Source: Methanobacteriota archaeon (lineage in GTDB: Archaea; Thermoplasmatota; Thermoplasmata; Methanomassiliicoccales; Methanomethylophilaceae). From it: a DNA stretch of 64,000 nucleotides. Location of the stretch: NCBI GenBank assembly GCA_023402275.1, contig JAEXCH010000004.1:1-64000 (forward strand), in the 5' to 3' direction. A program made the position numbers and the translations under genes. The notes beneath the pieces were generated by a model that worked only from the letters and a program-made list of their open reading frames with translations, ran no database searches and was not told where the DNA came from. Shown one piece after another: positions 27,122-36,364 of the stretch (its first letter is position 1; each line of letters opens with the position of its first letter).

Positions 27122-28534
27122 ATGATGTCTGAGGTCGTCCAAGGAAAAAGGACAATAACCCTTATACTTGTGGTCATAGCATTCGCCGCCTTGATGGATG
27201 GTCTTGACGGGAGTATCGTTAATGTCGCCCTTCCCACAATGGCCACGGACTTTGGAACGGATACCGGAACGATAGCCTGGGTCGCCATCATATACTTCGT
27301 GATGATGGCGGGATTGATGATCACTTTCGCACGTGTTGCGAAGAACGGCGTCATCAAAAAGATATTGTTCCTGGGACTTGTCATTTTCACTGTAAGTTCT
27401 TTGTTCTGCGGCATATCGACCAGTTTCCAGATGCTCATTGCGTTCAGGGCGATACAGGGTATCGGTGCGGCGATGATGGGTGCCGCGATCCCGATGGCGT
27501 GCGTCAGATATCTTCCGCCCTTCAATCTCGGACTTGGCATGGGTGTACTGACAATGGGCTCATCACTTGGATTCGCACTTGGTCCTGTTGTCGGTGGGAT
27601 ACTGACTGATCTGCTATCCTGGCACTGGATATTCTTGATCAACGTTCCTCTAGGTCTGATAATAATCGCGCTCCTTCTGAAAGTACTTCCTGCAGACGAA
27701 GGATACAACGGGAACAAGATAGACATAACAGGTGCAGCTTTGTTATTGGCTGCGATCATCTTCGGGGTACTCGCACTCGAGAGGGCCCCCTATTCCGAAG
27801 AGATGGGGCTGGTTATGTTCTGCACGGCCGCATGCATATTGTTCCTTATTGCTTTCATAATAGTGGAACTCAAGAAGACCGACCCCATACTGAACGTCCG
27901 TGTATTCAAGCACTGGAGATTCGATTCGGTACTGTTCGCTTACATGTTGGCAAACCTGACATACATGGGCATGTTGTATCTCATGCCGTTCTACATGCAC
28001 GTATGCATGGGATTCTCCACATCCGTAAGCGGGATGTATCTTCTGATCTCCCCTGTCCTGACGTTGATATTCTGCATTCCGATATCGAGATTATCGGATC
28101 GTACCGAACGCAGGATCTTCTCCATAACAGCCTGTATGATAATGACCCTGGGATGTGTCATTATGGCCGTCTATTCCAGAGAATCCCTGATACTTCCTCT
28201 GGTAGCGACTTTGATATGCATGGGGCTTATGTGGGCGTTCTGCGGCGGACCCATGAGCAGCCGTGTGGTCGAGAATATCGCTGATGAGAGCAGGGAGATG
28301 GGTTCCTCCCTGATGAACGAGTTCGTATATCTCGGAGGAACGATAGGTACCGCACTCTTTGCTATGCTGTTCACTATCGGTTCCGGAGCTGGAAATGTCA
28401 ATTTCTCGGACCTTCCGCAGGATGTATTCCTTGATGGTTTCGTGTTCGCAATGATAGCGGCCACGATAATATCGGCTGTATCCGTGTTCCTATCCTTCAT
28501 TGTGAAGGAAAAGAGGAAAAAAGCGGTAGAATGA
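27122..28534 (+). CDS. MFS transporter, DHA2/EmrB-QacA type
   Basis: The 470-residue membrane protein has about 14 predicted helices, as in the DHA2 drug:H+ antiporters. Seen motifs include LMDGLDGSIVNVALPTMATD in helix 1 (motif D1-like), the basic loop after helix 2 and GPVVGGILTDLLSWHWIFLI (motif C region with GPxxGG). Expected role: proton-driven export of lipophilic or cationic compounds. Two adjacent ATGs (27122, 27125) are equally possible starts. It abuts a convergent thioesterase gene with no spacer. An inverted repeat in front of its promoter may be an operator. Confidence 0.92.
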   Translation: MMSEVVQGKRTITLILVVIAFAALMDGLDGSIVNVALPTMATDFGTDTGTIAWVAIIYFVMMAGLMITFARVAKNGVIKKILFLGLVIFTVSSLFCGISTSFQMLIAFRAIQGIGAAMMGAAIPMACVRYLPPFNLGLGMGVLTMGSSLGFALGPVVGGILTDLLSWHWIFLINVPLGLIIIALLLKVLPADEGYNGNKIDITGAALLLAAIIFGVLALERAPYSEEMGLVMFCTAACILFLIAFIIVELKKTDPILNVRVFKHWRFDSVLFAYMLANLTYMGMLYLMPFYMHVCMGFSTSVSGMYLLISPVLTLIFCIPISRLSDRTERRIFSITACMIMTLGCVIMAVYSRESLILPLVATLICMGLMWAFCGGPMSSRVVENIADESREMGSSLMNEFVYLGGTIGTALFAMLFTIGSGAGNVNFSDLPQDVFLDGFVFAMIAATIISAVSVFLSFIVKEKRKKAVE

Positions 28535-28921
28535 TCATTCCAGTTTGGATCTGGCTCTTGCCATGAACTTCTCGTTATTCACCAAGAACCTTTCGTGAAT
28601 ACCTAACCCTACCTCGCCGGCCCTGTCGCATACCTTGACATCGAACACGAATCTCGAGCGATCTACCTCTATGAGCTCTGTTCTGCATGTGATCTCTGAA
28701 CCCACCGCTGACGGTGCTGTGTGTTTGATGTTCAGAAGGGTCCCCACAGTGCTCTCCCCCTCTTGAAGATAGGGTACCAGACTCTCGAATGCTGTCTTCT
28801 CGATCAGAAGGATCATTGCAGGTGTGGCGAAAACAGGAAGTGTCCCACTGACCATGCTCTCTGCAGTGTTGTTGTCCGTTACCTTGACCGTTCCTTTGCC
28901 GACGATCCCTTTCTCTATCAT
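28535..28921 (-). CDS. Hotdog-fold thioesterase (FlK-like)
   Basis: The 128-residue protein resembles the FlK/TTHA0068 branch of hotdog thioesterases: FATPAMILLIEKTAFESL near residue 30 and GTLLNIKHTAPSAVGSEI near 60-80 are family hallmarks, including the Thr, Glu and His positions used by fluoroacetyl-CoA thioesterase. It likely hydrolyses a small acyl-CoA; the physiological substrate is not evident. It is monocistronic on the minus strand, starting near 28921 and ending directly at the stop of the convergent MFS gene. Confidence 0.83.
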   Translation of the reverse strand: MIEKGIVGKGTVKVTDNNTAESMVSGTLPVFATPAMILLIEKTAFESLVPYLQEGESTVGTLLNIKHTAPSAVGSEITCRTELIEVDRSRFVFDVKVCDRAGEVGLGIHERFLVNNEKFMARARSKLE

Positions 28922-29004
28922 GACCGGTCAATCCAAAACTAGATATTAATCAATATGGGACATTTGAAAGACATATATATTATGGAAAAGCCATTCCCGT
29001 CTCT

Positions 29005-32000
29005 ATGGGATTAGAAGACGACCTCTACTCTGAACTCGTTGAACTGAGGGATCAGATACGGGAGGAACGCACACACTCTACAGGAAGGATACCTACCGTA
29101 TGTTCAGATGAGGCCTTGAGGGAGATGGCACAAAGAGTACCAACGAAGTCCGATGACTTCGCCGCCATACCCGGAGTTGGCCAGAGGTTCGTTGAACTCT
29201 ATGGGGATGAGTTCTTGTCGGTCACAAAGAAATATGCTGTGACGGCGGCAAGAGGCTCGAACATGGACAATGATGTCGCTCAGACACTCAGAGAACTTCA
29301 GAAGAAACTCACCAACATAAGCAGGAACAATCGTCTTCTGTACCAAGGAAAGATCTACAGGAAGAACGCATTCGATCTTGCAAGCGTCCCGGATCTGGAT
29401 ATCATGGGATTGCTATTCGGCAAGAAGAGAGTACTGAAACTCTGCGATTCCACCAAAGGTCCAGAGGACCTTAAGAGATTCAAACATCTCAACGAACTCA
29501 TAAGAGAGGTCAACAGGGACCTTAGGGACAAGGGTCAGTATGACCTGTACATAGGATACCCCTTTGTTGAAGGAAGACTTCCGGGAGAGGATTTCGATGT
29601 GCGTGCACCGTTGGCTCTGTTCCCGGTCATACTGGAGAAAGATGCGAAGAGCGTCTCCGTACGTCTTGATGATTCCAGGGATGTTGTGTACAACAACTCG
29701 CTTATACTTGCATTCATAAAGTTCAGCGGGAAGAACCGTCCACTTCCCAACAATGTCATAGAGGATTACTCAGGAGAGACGTTCGTAAGCGATCTTGTAT
29801 CGTTCTATGAAGCACAGGGTTTCCCGATCAAGGTGGCATACGGTCATCCCACTCCTTTCATAGATTACAGGGTCGGGGAGTTCCCCAAATATTTCCCGGG
29901 CGATATGCAGATGGTCCAGAATGTGGTACTTGGGAAATATCCTACATATTCAAGTTACATCCAGAAGGATTTCGATGAACTCCTCGCCGGAAGGGAGATC
30001 AATGCTGTCCTTTCTGATCTGGTAAAGGATCTGAATTCAGGCGATTTCTATTCTGATATGCCCAGTCCGCTCTCGCTCCCCGCACTCAGGGAGAAAGGAT
30101 TGGAGGCATCTGAGACCGACATCACATACATCAACTCGCTGAACAGCGCGCAGGAGAATGTCATTACTGCTGTGAACAAGGAGGACGAACTTGTTGTACA
30201 AGGGCCTCCAGGAACAGGTAAATCACAGGTCATAACCGGACTGATAACCTCTGCCATCAATAACGGAAAGACAGTGTTGATGGTATCGGAGAAGAAGACA
30301 GCACTGGATGTCGTGTACTCAAGATTGGGGAATCTGTCAAAGTATTGTCTGATGATAGATGATGTTGGTAACAAAGAACTATTCTATCAACAGCTCGGTC
30401 AGATGATGGAGGTGGGATATCCGAGAACGGGTTCGAACCTTACCGCCTTGTCTGAAAGCATAGACAGGGATGTTTCGGTACTATCGAACATAGCCGATGT
30501 CATGTACCATCCTGGTGATTTCGGGATAGAACCGTACAAACTCTACTCGATGGACAAATGGCTGGACCTTGAGGACAAGATCGATTTCGAGAAGTACAAG
30601 ATGATCAAATCATCGGTCTCCGCGAAGATGTTGGACCTGAAGTACAATGACATAAAGGAATTGAACCGTAAGTTCAACGACAGGGTCCTGATGTCCAATT
30701 TCAACGAATATTGCGATACCGTCGATAAGACGCCATGGTTCTCTCTGATGAAACCCGATCTCTCGCAATACAACATAGGGGAGATGAAGGCCGACCTAAT
30801 GGACCTTGAGCATCAGATGATAGAATGGAGAAGCAAGGGATTCATGTCCAGGATGTTCTCCAAGAGCAAGGTCAACAGAGAAGCCACCCTGATGCTGGAC
30901 AAATACTTCAATTCATACAACGAGAGAACCATACAGACGGTACTGGACGATCCCACAGGGGTCGTGGCCGCCCTTGACGATTATGATCTTTACTCCTCAA
31001 GAGCAACTGTCTATGACAGACTGAACGAGAAGGAACGCATCTACGGACGGGACATCCTCAATCTTTCAAAGGAATCAGGATGGTCATTCACTGAAAGCAA
31101 CAACATGATCCTGAAGTACATCCTGAACTACCATCTTCAGAGATTCGATGCCGATCACAAGGCCTTACTTCAGGATATACAGGATTTCGACAGCATAGTC
31201 TCTGACATGGACCGTAAGATCAACGATAAGAAGAACATCACCCGCGACAGGGTGGAAGAGGTCCTTCAGGAGAACCTCAGATATATAACCGAATCCAAGA
31301 GGCGCGGGGATATAATGAGGATCATTGAGAACAAGAGGAAATGGAGTCTCAACAAATTCATCAACCGTTACAGTTACGAACTGTTCAAAGGAGTGAAGAT
31401 CTGGCTGCTTACCCCAGAGGTCGTATCGGAGATAATGCCCCTGGAGATGGGATTGTTCGATCTTGTCATATTCGATGAGGCATCACAGATGTATGTCGAG
31501 AAGGGGATACCGTCGATATACCGCGCAAAGAAGGTCGTCATCGCAGGGGACCACAAGCAGCTTCGTCCGTCCAACCTCGGTTCCGGACGTATAGATTACA
31601 GCAACGAGGATGACTTCGACGGAGAGGAGGACGAGGTCTCCGCAGTATTGGAGGAGGAAAGTCTGCTGGATCTTGCCAGGACCCGTTACGACAACATCCT
31701 TCTCAACTTCCATTATCGTTCGAAATATGAGGAGTTGATTGCATTCTCCAACTATGCGTTCTACAACGGAAAACTTTACGTCTCACCGAACGTGGAGCAG
31801 CCTGAGAGGCCTCCGATAGAGGTCCACAAGGTGGACGGACTATGGGAGAACAAGGCCAATGTCAAGGAAGCAAGGAAGATCGTGGAGCTGTTGAAGGAAT
31901 TCTTCCAGAACAGGAAGGACGATGAGACCGTGGGAATAATATCATTCAACGTTTCACAGAGGGATCTCATCAACGATCTGATCGATGATGAATCCGCCAG

Positions 32001-32739
32001 GGATCCGGAGTTCGGTAAAGCGGTGAATAAGGAGATGATGCGCTTCGACAACGGAGAGGATGTGGGTCTTTTCATCAAGAACATAGAAAGTGTCCAAGGG
32101 GATGAGAGGGACGTCATAATGTTCTCCATAGGATATGCGAAGAACAGAGAAGGGAAGCTCATGCAGAGATTCGGATGGCTCAACAACAAAGGAGGGGAGA
32201 ACCGCCTTAATGTCGCGATAAGCCGTGCGAAGAAGAAGATCCACATCGTGTCGTCATTCGACCCCGAGGAACTGCAGGTCGAGAATGCGAAGAATGACGG
32301 CCCTAAGATACTGAAGAAGTATCTCCAATATGCCGATGCGGTGAGCAACGAAGAGAAGGAACTCGCAGCAAGCATACTTGAATCGTTCGGAGACAATAAG
32401 TGGAGGTCCACTCAACCAGTTCCGGGAGAATCGCCCATATCAGAAAGAGTATACAATGCACTGGTAAGGAAGGGATACAGCGTCGAGAAGGACGTGGGTA
32501 TCGGAGGATACCAGATCGATCTTGCTATAAAACAGGATGATAGATTCATTCTGGGGATAGAGTGCGACAGCCACATCTATGAGATGTCCGACTCCACAAG
32601 AGAGAGGGACTACCACAGACAAAAATACCTTGAATCAAGAGGCTGGCACATTCACAGGGTCTGGACCCCGGGAATGTGGAAGGACCCCCAGAAGGAGATC
32701 AACAAGATCGTGAAGGCGATAGAAAGGATCAGTCAGTGA
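29005..32739 (+). CDS. HRDC-DUF4011-SF1 helicase-endonuclease fusion protein
   Basis: The 1244-residue protein is the longest in the window. Residues 1-75 look like an HRDC domain (ELRDQIREER ... DFAAIPGVGQ), about 90-330 match a DUF4011-like region, then comes a split SF1 helicase: Walker A GPPGTGKS near 400, Walker B DLVIFDEASQM near 820, motif III GDHKQLRPS near 848, a late motif VQGDERDVIMFS near 1030 and NRLNVAISRAKKKI near 1070. Residues 1146-1244 form a Vsr/DUF559-like nuclease with IDLAI and the ECD triad near 1186. Related helicase-nuclease proteins act against phage or plasmids. It stands alone with its own TATA-like sequence (about 28975). Defence is inference from architecture. 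Confidence 0.85.
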   Translation: MGLEDDLYSELVELRDQIREERTHSTGRIPTVCSDEALREMAQRVPTKSDDFAAIPGVGQRFVELYGDEFLSVTKKYAVTAARGSNMDNDVAQTLRELQKKLTNISRNNRLLYQGKIYRKNAFDLASVPDLDIMGLLFGKKRVLKLCDSTKGPEDLKRFKHLNELIREVNRDLRDKGQYDLYIGYPFVEGRLPGEDFDVRAPLALFPVILEKDAKSVSVRLDDSRDVVYNNSLILAFIKFSGKNRPLPNNVIEDYSGETFVSDLVSFYEAQGFPIKVAYGHPTPFIDYRVGEFPKYFPGDMQMVQNVVLGKYPTYSSYIQKDFDELLAGREINAVLSDLVKDLNSGDFYSDMPSPLSLPALREKGLEASETDITYINSLNSAQENVITAVNKEDELVVQGPPGTGKSQVITGLITSAINNGKTVLMVSEKKTALDVVYSRLGNLSKYCLMIDDVGNKELFYQQLGQMMEVGYPRTGSNLTALSESIDRDVSVLSNIADVMYHPGDFGIEPYKLYSMDKWLDLEDKIDFEKYKMIKSSVSAKMLDLKYNDIKELNRKFNDRVLMSNFNEYCDTVDKTPWFSLMKPDLSQYNIGEMKADLMDLEHQMIEWRSKGFMSRMFSKSKVNREATLMLDKYFNSYNERTIQTVLDDPTGVVAALDDYDLYSSRATVYDRLNEKERIYGRDILNLSKESGWSFTESNNMILKYILNYHLQRFDADHKALLQDIQDFDSIVSDMDRKINDKKNITRDRVEEVLQENLRYITESKRRGDIMRIIENKRKWSLNKFINRYSYELFKGVKIWLLTPEVVSEIMPLEMGLFDLVIFDEASQMYVEKGIPSIYRAKKVVIAGDHKQLRPSNLGSGRIDYSNEDDFDGEEDEVSAVLEEESLLDLARTRYDNILLNFHYRSKYEELIAFSNYAFYNGKLYVSPNVEQPERPPIEVHKVDGLWENKANVKEARKIVELLKEFFQNRKDDETVGIISFNVSQRDLINDLIDDESARDPEFGKAVNKEMMRFDNGEDVGLFIKNIESVQGDERDVIMFSIGYAKNREGKLMQRFGWLNNKGGENRLNVAISRAKKKIHIVSSFDPEELQVENAKNDGPKILKKYLQYADAVSNEEKELAASILESFGDNKWRSTQPVPGESPISERVYNALVRKGYSVEKDVGIGGYQIDLAIKQDDRFILGIECDSHIYEMSDSTRERDYHRQKYLESRGWHIHRVWTPGMWKDPQKEINKIVKAIERISQ

Positions 32740-33404
32740 TCCCCTAACCTTGCCTTCTTGACAAGGAGCGTTCCGCTCCCTCTCTTCCATTCCTTTTCAT
32801 ATTCTTCGATAACTATCGGACGATCGTGCATTGGTGAATCCAGAGTAAGGGATTCATATTCCCCTCCTTCCCCTATCACGCTTATCCCATGCTTATCCCG
32901 TAGTTCTCTGAGTTCCTTTGCGGCATCCTCATTCAGTTCCCTTCCTAACCATGACTCATCAAGGCCTTCTGCATAACATCCAATTATGATCGCTTTGATC
33001 CCGGAACCGATGATCTCATTCAGGATCATATCCTGATCCTTCCTCCACAAAGGTGTCATGACCTTTAGATCCAGATCCCCACAGACAATGTTCATCCTGT
33101 CCCATTGGTAATCAGACCATACCGCTCCTGTAACTATCCCTTCAACATCCAACCCGGAAAGTGCCTTCCTAAGTCCTTCCATATCTCCCTCTTCGGAACC
33201 TGTCGTTTCCGCAGTGATCAAAGGAATATCCATGGATCCTGATGCTAAAGGCACCATACTCAAATTCGGAACATGGAATATCCAGGATTCGTCCTCTTTT
33301 GGTACGATTGTCACGAGATATGCGATATCATGACCCATCTGCTGTGCCAGATACATGGCGAGTGTCGAATCCTTTCCTCCGGAGTACAATGCCGCAAGCC
33401 GCAT
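32733..33404 (-). CDS. Dph6-like ATP-dependent amide ligase (diphthine-ammonia ligase family)
   Basis: The 223-residue protein belongs to the adenine nucleotide alpha hydrolase/PP-loop family of archaeal MJ0570 type: it begins MRLAALYSGGKDSTLAMYLA with the SGGKDS PP-loop and ends with a conserved block containing GEGGEYESLTLDSP near residue 185. In eukaryotes Dph6 amidates diphthine on EF2 using ammonia and ATP, and archaeal homologs are assumed to do the same on aEF2. The start used is the ATG before RLAALYSGG; a longer in-frame extension would run into the divergent gene. Its end overlaps the helicase gene by 7 bases. Confidence 0.88.
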   Translation of the reverse strand: MRLAALYSGGKDSTLAMYLAQQMGHDIAYLVTIVPKEDESWIFHVPNLSMVPLASGSMDIPLITAETTGSEEGDMEGLRKALSGLDVEGIVTGAVWSDYQWDRMNIVCGDLDLKVMTPLWRKDQDMILNEIIGSGIKAIIIGCYAEGLDESWLGRELNEDAAKELRELRDKHGISVIGEGGEYESLTLDSPMHDRPIVIEEYEKEWKRGSGTLLVKKARLGDH

Positions 33405-33456
33405 GTTCGAATATATGCAACACAGTAATTTAATCTTCCATTGAAGATACAGGTCT

Positions 33457-34164
33457 ATGCGAATGGAAGATATGACCTCGAATGAATTCAAGGATCATTT
33501 GAAGAAGGATCCTGTTGTCATAATACCCTTGGGTGCAACAGAGGCGCATGGCCCGCACCTCCCTCTGCTTGCCGATACGATCCAGCCTCTTTTCGTTGCT
33601 GATGCAGTTGATAAGGAGTTGGATAACATCCTGGTCGCTCCTCCTTTGAACTATGCCCTTCATTCATCAACAAAGAATCTGCCGGGGACCATCAACCTCA
33701 CATTCGATACCTTAAGAGCGGTGATCTACGACATGCTCACATCACTGTACGAACAGGGGATAAGGAGATTCGTTGTCATCTCTGGCCATGGCGGCGGAGG
33801 TCATATGACGGCTCTGTCGGAAGGATGCAAGAGAATGGTCAGAGAGACCGATGCAAAGGTACTGTTGTTCGCAGACTGTGATATCGGAGAACGTGCGCCT
33901 GAGATGAAGGACATCAAGGGTGACGGACACGGGGGACTGGCAGAGACATCTAGGATACTTGCCATACGCCCCGATCTTGTGAGGTCCTGTCGTCCGATAG
34001 GCAGATATGCCAGCGTAGGAGCATTGATATCAAAGGATGCGAGCGTGACCTTCCCTGACGGTTTTGTAGGGGACACGACCAATGCTTCTCCGGAACTGGG
34101 AAAGATGATAAACGATTACATAATAGCCCGGACCATCGAGATGATCAAGAATGACCTCAACTGA
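33457..34164 (+). CDS. Creatininase-family amidohydrolase, possibly ArfB formamide hydrolase
   Basis: The 235-residue protein has creatininase-family metal motifs: PLGATEAHGPHLPLLADT near residue 25 (Glu/His/Asp ligands), ISGHGGGGH near 110 and GHGGLAETS near 155. In methanogens this family includes ArfB, which removes formate from the pyrimidine intermediate shared by riboflavin and F420 synthesis; that is the most likely role, though other amidohydrolases of the family cannot be excluded. Its end overlaps rpiA by 14 bases, joining it to ribose-5-phosphate metabolism. Two in-frame start codons (33457 and 33463) are possible. Confidence 0.8.
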   Translation: MRMEDMTSNEFKDHLKKDPVVIIPLGATEAHGPHLPLLADTIQPLFVADAVDKELDNILVAPPLNYALHSSTKNLPGTINLTFDTLRAVIYDMLTSLYEQGIRRFVVISGHGGGGHMTALSEGCKRMVRETDAKVLLFADCDIGERAPEMKDIKGDGHGGLAETSRILAIRPDLVRSCRPIGRYASVGALISKDASVTFPDGFVGDTTNASPELGKMINDYIIARTIEMIKNDLN

Positions 34165-34843
34165 ATCCCTGAACCTGAAGAAGATAGTTGCAGAGAAGGC
34201 CGTCGATGATTACGTCAAGGACGGAATGGTAGTCGGATTGGGGACGGGTTCCACATCCGAATATGCCATCAAAAGGGTCGGAGAGCTTGTAAAAAAGGGA
34301 TTCACCTTGACATGTGTGGCCACATCCCAGAGGACAGCTGACCTTGCAACAGGGTTGGGTATCAGGATAGTCTCTCTTGAAGAGGTCGACCATATCGATG
34401 TGACAATAGATGGAGCGGACGAAGTGGATCCCAAAAGACAGCTGATAAAGGGTCTGGGAGGAGCATTGCTCAGAGAGAAGATCGTGGCAGCCGCTTCATT
34501 GTCCGAGATAATAATCGTTGATGATACGAAACTCGTTGAGAGATTGGGAACCAGATCGCCTCTTCCGGTGGAGGTCATACCGTACGGTCATGAGAAGACC
34601 GCTTACGCTCTGGAACTTCAAGGCTGCAAAGCGGTCTTGAGGATGGACGGGGATGTACCATTCAGAACGGACAGCGGCAACTACATCTACGACTGCAGGT
34701 TCGAAGAGGGGATCGAGAGCCCCTTCTTCCTGGAATCCAGGATAGATGTTATACCGGGTGTTGTTGAGAACGGATTGTTCCTCAACACAGCAAATGTCGT
34801 TCTTGTGTCGCATCCCGACGGTACGATCACCAAAATGGAGTGA
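34151..34843 (+). CDS. rpiA: Ribose-5-phosphate isomerase A
   Basis: The 230-residue protein matches RpiA: VVGLGTGSTSEYAI near residue 28 (phosphate loop), DVTIDGADEVDPKRQLIKG near 80 with catalytic Asp/Glu, and GGALLREKIVA after it. It interconverts ribulose-5- and ribose-5-phosphate; in methanogens this links the ribulose monophosphate route with PRPP, nucleotide and cofactor synthesis. The coding region overlaps the upstream creatininase-family gene by 14 bases, so translation is probably coupled. Confidence 0.96.
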   Translation: MTSTESLNLKKIVAEKAVDDYVKDGMVVGLGTGSTSEYAIKRVGELVKKGFTLTCVATSQRTADLATGLGIRIVSLEEVDHIDVTIDGADEVDPKRQLIKGLGGALLREKIVAAASLSEIIIVDDTKLVERLGTRSPLPVEVIPYGHEKTAYALELQGCKAVLRMDGDVPFRTDSGNYIYDCRFEEGIESPFFLESRIDVIPGVVENGLFLNTANVVLVSHPDGTITKME

Positions 34844-34883
34844 TCGAACACCCATCATCCCTATTATAAGGAAGTAATAGGAG

Positions 34884-34904
34884 TGAGGTTTTAATATAAC
34901 CTCA
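34884..34904 (+). promoter_or_regulatory. Inverted repeat around the TATA box of the L44e operon
   Basis: TGAGGTT (34884-34890) and AACCTCA (34898-34904) form a perfect 7-bp inverted repeat whose spacer TTAATAT is the likely TATA core. Initiation would be near 34920, about 22 bases before the L44e ATG. The symmetry could be an operator or a coincidence of BRE and downstream sequence. Confidence 0.5.
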
Positions 34905-34941
34905 TTATTAGCACATTCCGATTCACTTATAGGTGATATAA

Positions 34942-35220
34942 ATGAAAATGCCCAGAACGATCAAAACATATTGTCCTTTCTGCAAAACACATACAACCCA
35001 TGATGTGGAAAGGGTAAAGAAGAAAATGGCAAGTGAGCTCAAATGGGGTCAGAGGAGATTCAGGACCGTTACCGCAGGTTACGGAGGATATCCCAGGCCT
35101 AAGCCCAAGGACAGGGAGAAGCCGACAAAGAGGGTCAACATCAGATTCAGATGCGAGACCTGCAAGAAAGCACACCTCACCTCATGCATAAGGGCAAAGA
35201 AGTTCGAACTTACGGAGTGA
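34942..35220 (+). CDS. rpl44e: 50S ribosomal protein L44e
   Basis: The 92-residue basic protein opens MKMPRTIKTYCPFCKTHTTH and has two CxxC knuckles (CPFC and CETC), the zinc finger of L44e (eukaryotic eL42). It sits near the E site of the large subunit and contains the conserved GYGGYPRPKPK stretch. Either Met1 or Met3 could be the start. It is the first gene of the standard archaeal operon L44e-S27e-aIF2alpha-Nop10-PAC2, five bases ahead of S27e. Confidence 0.97.
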   Translation: MKMPRTIKTYCPFCKTHTTHDVERVKKKMASELKWGQRRFRTVTAGYGGYPRPKPKDREKPTKRVNIRFRCETCKKAHLTSCIRAKKFELTE

Positions 35221-35224
35221 TCAC

Positions 35225-35392
35225 ATGACCGACGATTTCATAAAGGTAAAATGTCCCGACTGCGGGAATGAACAGATAGTGTTCAGAAAGGCTGCCACCA
35301 AAGTGAGCTGCCATGTTTGCGGATCCACCCTTGTAGTGCCCAAAGGCGGCATCGGAGAGATCAAGGGCGAGATAGTAGAGGTAGTAGGCTGA
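35225..35392 (+). CDS. rps27e: 30S ribosomal protein S27e
   Basis: This 55-residue protein has the S27e zinc ribbon (CPDCGNEQIVF at about 10-20 and CHVCG at about 30-34) and the glycine-rich tail seen in archaeal members. It belongs to the small subunit. It falls between L44e and aIF2-alpha, which is its conserved place, and its stop overlaps the next ATG (TGATG). Confidence 0.96.
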   Translation: MTDDFIKVKCPDCGNEQIVFRKAATKVSCHVCGSTLVVPKGGIGEIKGEIVEVVG

Positions 35393-36174
35393 TGTCAAGG
35401 GCCAAAGGCTTTCCCGAGAACGGCGAACTGGTCGTCTGCACCGTTACCAACGTAAAGAACTTCGGTGCTTTCGTCACTTTGGACGAGTATGACGGCAAGG
35501 AAGGTTTCGTCCATGTCAGGGATGTTGCCACAGGCTGGGTAAAGTACATCAGGGACTTCATAAGGGAAGGACAGAAGATAGTCTGCAAGGTTCTGGGCGT
35601 AGACTCTTCAAAAGGTCACATAGACCTTTCCCTAAAGTCCGTTAACGACCACCAGAAAAGAGAGAAGATCCAGCAATGGAAGAATGAGAACAAGGCCGAG
35701 AAGCTCGTAGAGATAATAGCCGAACGTATGTCCATCTCTGTTGATGAGGCATACGCCCTTTTTGCTAACGATCTTCTTGAGGTCTATGAGACGCTCTACG
35801 GAGCGTTCGAAACAGCGGTCGCGTATCCGGATGAATTCTTGGAGGATTTCTCCGGTGATTGGATCGATACATTCATGGAGGTCGCGGGAGAGAATGTCAC
35901 TCCCCCATTCGTTCAGATAGACGGTATCCTTGAGATGACCTCTGCGGCACCTAACGGTGTCGAGCTGATCAAGAAGGCACTGATGGCCGGATTGAAGGCA
36001 GCCGACGGTGCAGATGCCGAGATAGCATCCATAGGTTCACCGAAATATAGGGTCGTCGTAACAGCCAGTGAGTACAAGGAGGCCGAGGACGTCATGAAGA
36101 AGATGACGACAAAGGCCATCAACGAGCTCGCAGCGGCCGGCGGAACGGCCACTCTCAAACGCGAGAGTAAGTAA
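35392..36174 (+). CDS. eif2a: Translation initiation factor aIF2, alpha subunit
   Basis: The 260-residue protein has the three-part aIF2-alpha structure: an N-terminal S1 domain (GELVVCTVTNVKNFGAFVTL, then VRDVATGWVKYIRDFI), a helical domain, and a C-terminal alpha/beta domain. With the beta and gamma subunits it carries Met-tRNAi to the ribosome; the alpha subunit strengthens tRNA binding. The ATG at 35392, overlapping the S27e stop, begins SRAKGFPENGEL as in homologs; longer readings run through S27e. Nop10 starts one base after it. Confidence 0.97.
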   Translation: MSRAKGFPENGELVVCTVTNVKNFGAFVTLDEYDGKEGFVHVRDVATGWVKYIRDFIREGQKIVCKVLGVDSSKGHIDLSLKSVNDHQKREKIQQWKNENKAEKLVEIIAERMSISVDEAYALFANDLLEVYETLYGAFETAVAYPDEFLEDFSGDWIDTFMEVAGENVTPPFVQIDGILEMTSAAPNGVELIKKALMAGLKAADGADAEIASIGSPKYRVVVTASEYKEAEDVMKKMTTKAINELAAAGGTATLKRESK

Positions 36175-36175
36175 G

Positions 36176-36364
36176 ATGAGATCATTTTTCAGAAAATGCG
36201 GTTCATGCGGAAGGTATACACTTGAGGACATCTGTCCAAAATGTGGTTCCGTTACCATGAATCCGATCCCTCCGAAATTCTCACCCGATGATAGGTACGG
36301 AGAATATAGGAGAATATCAATAATACAGGAGTATGGCGAGAATGGAAAGCCTCGTGATCTATGA
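36176..36364 (+). CDS. nop10: H/ACA ribonucleoprotein protein Nop10
   Basis: The 62-residue protein has the Nop10 zinc ribbon CGSCGRYTLEDICPKCG near residues 7-25, followed by the linker PIPPKFSPDDRYGEYRR, which binds the Cbf5 catalytic domain. Nop10 is needed for guide-directed pseudouridylation of rRNA by the H/ACA complex and for some tRNA modification. The end overlaps the PAC2 gene by up to 32 bases, depending on the PAC2 start. Confidence 0.95.
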   Translation: MRSFFRKCGSCGRYTLEDICPKCGSVTMNPIPPKFSPDDRYGEYRRISIIQEYGENGKPRDL

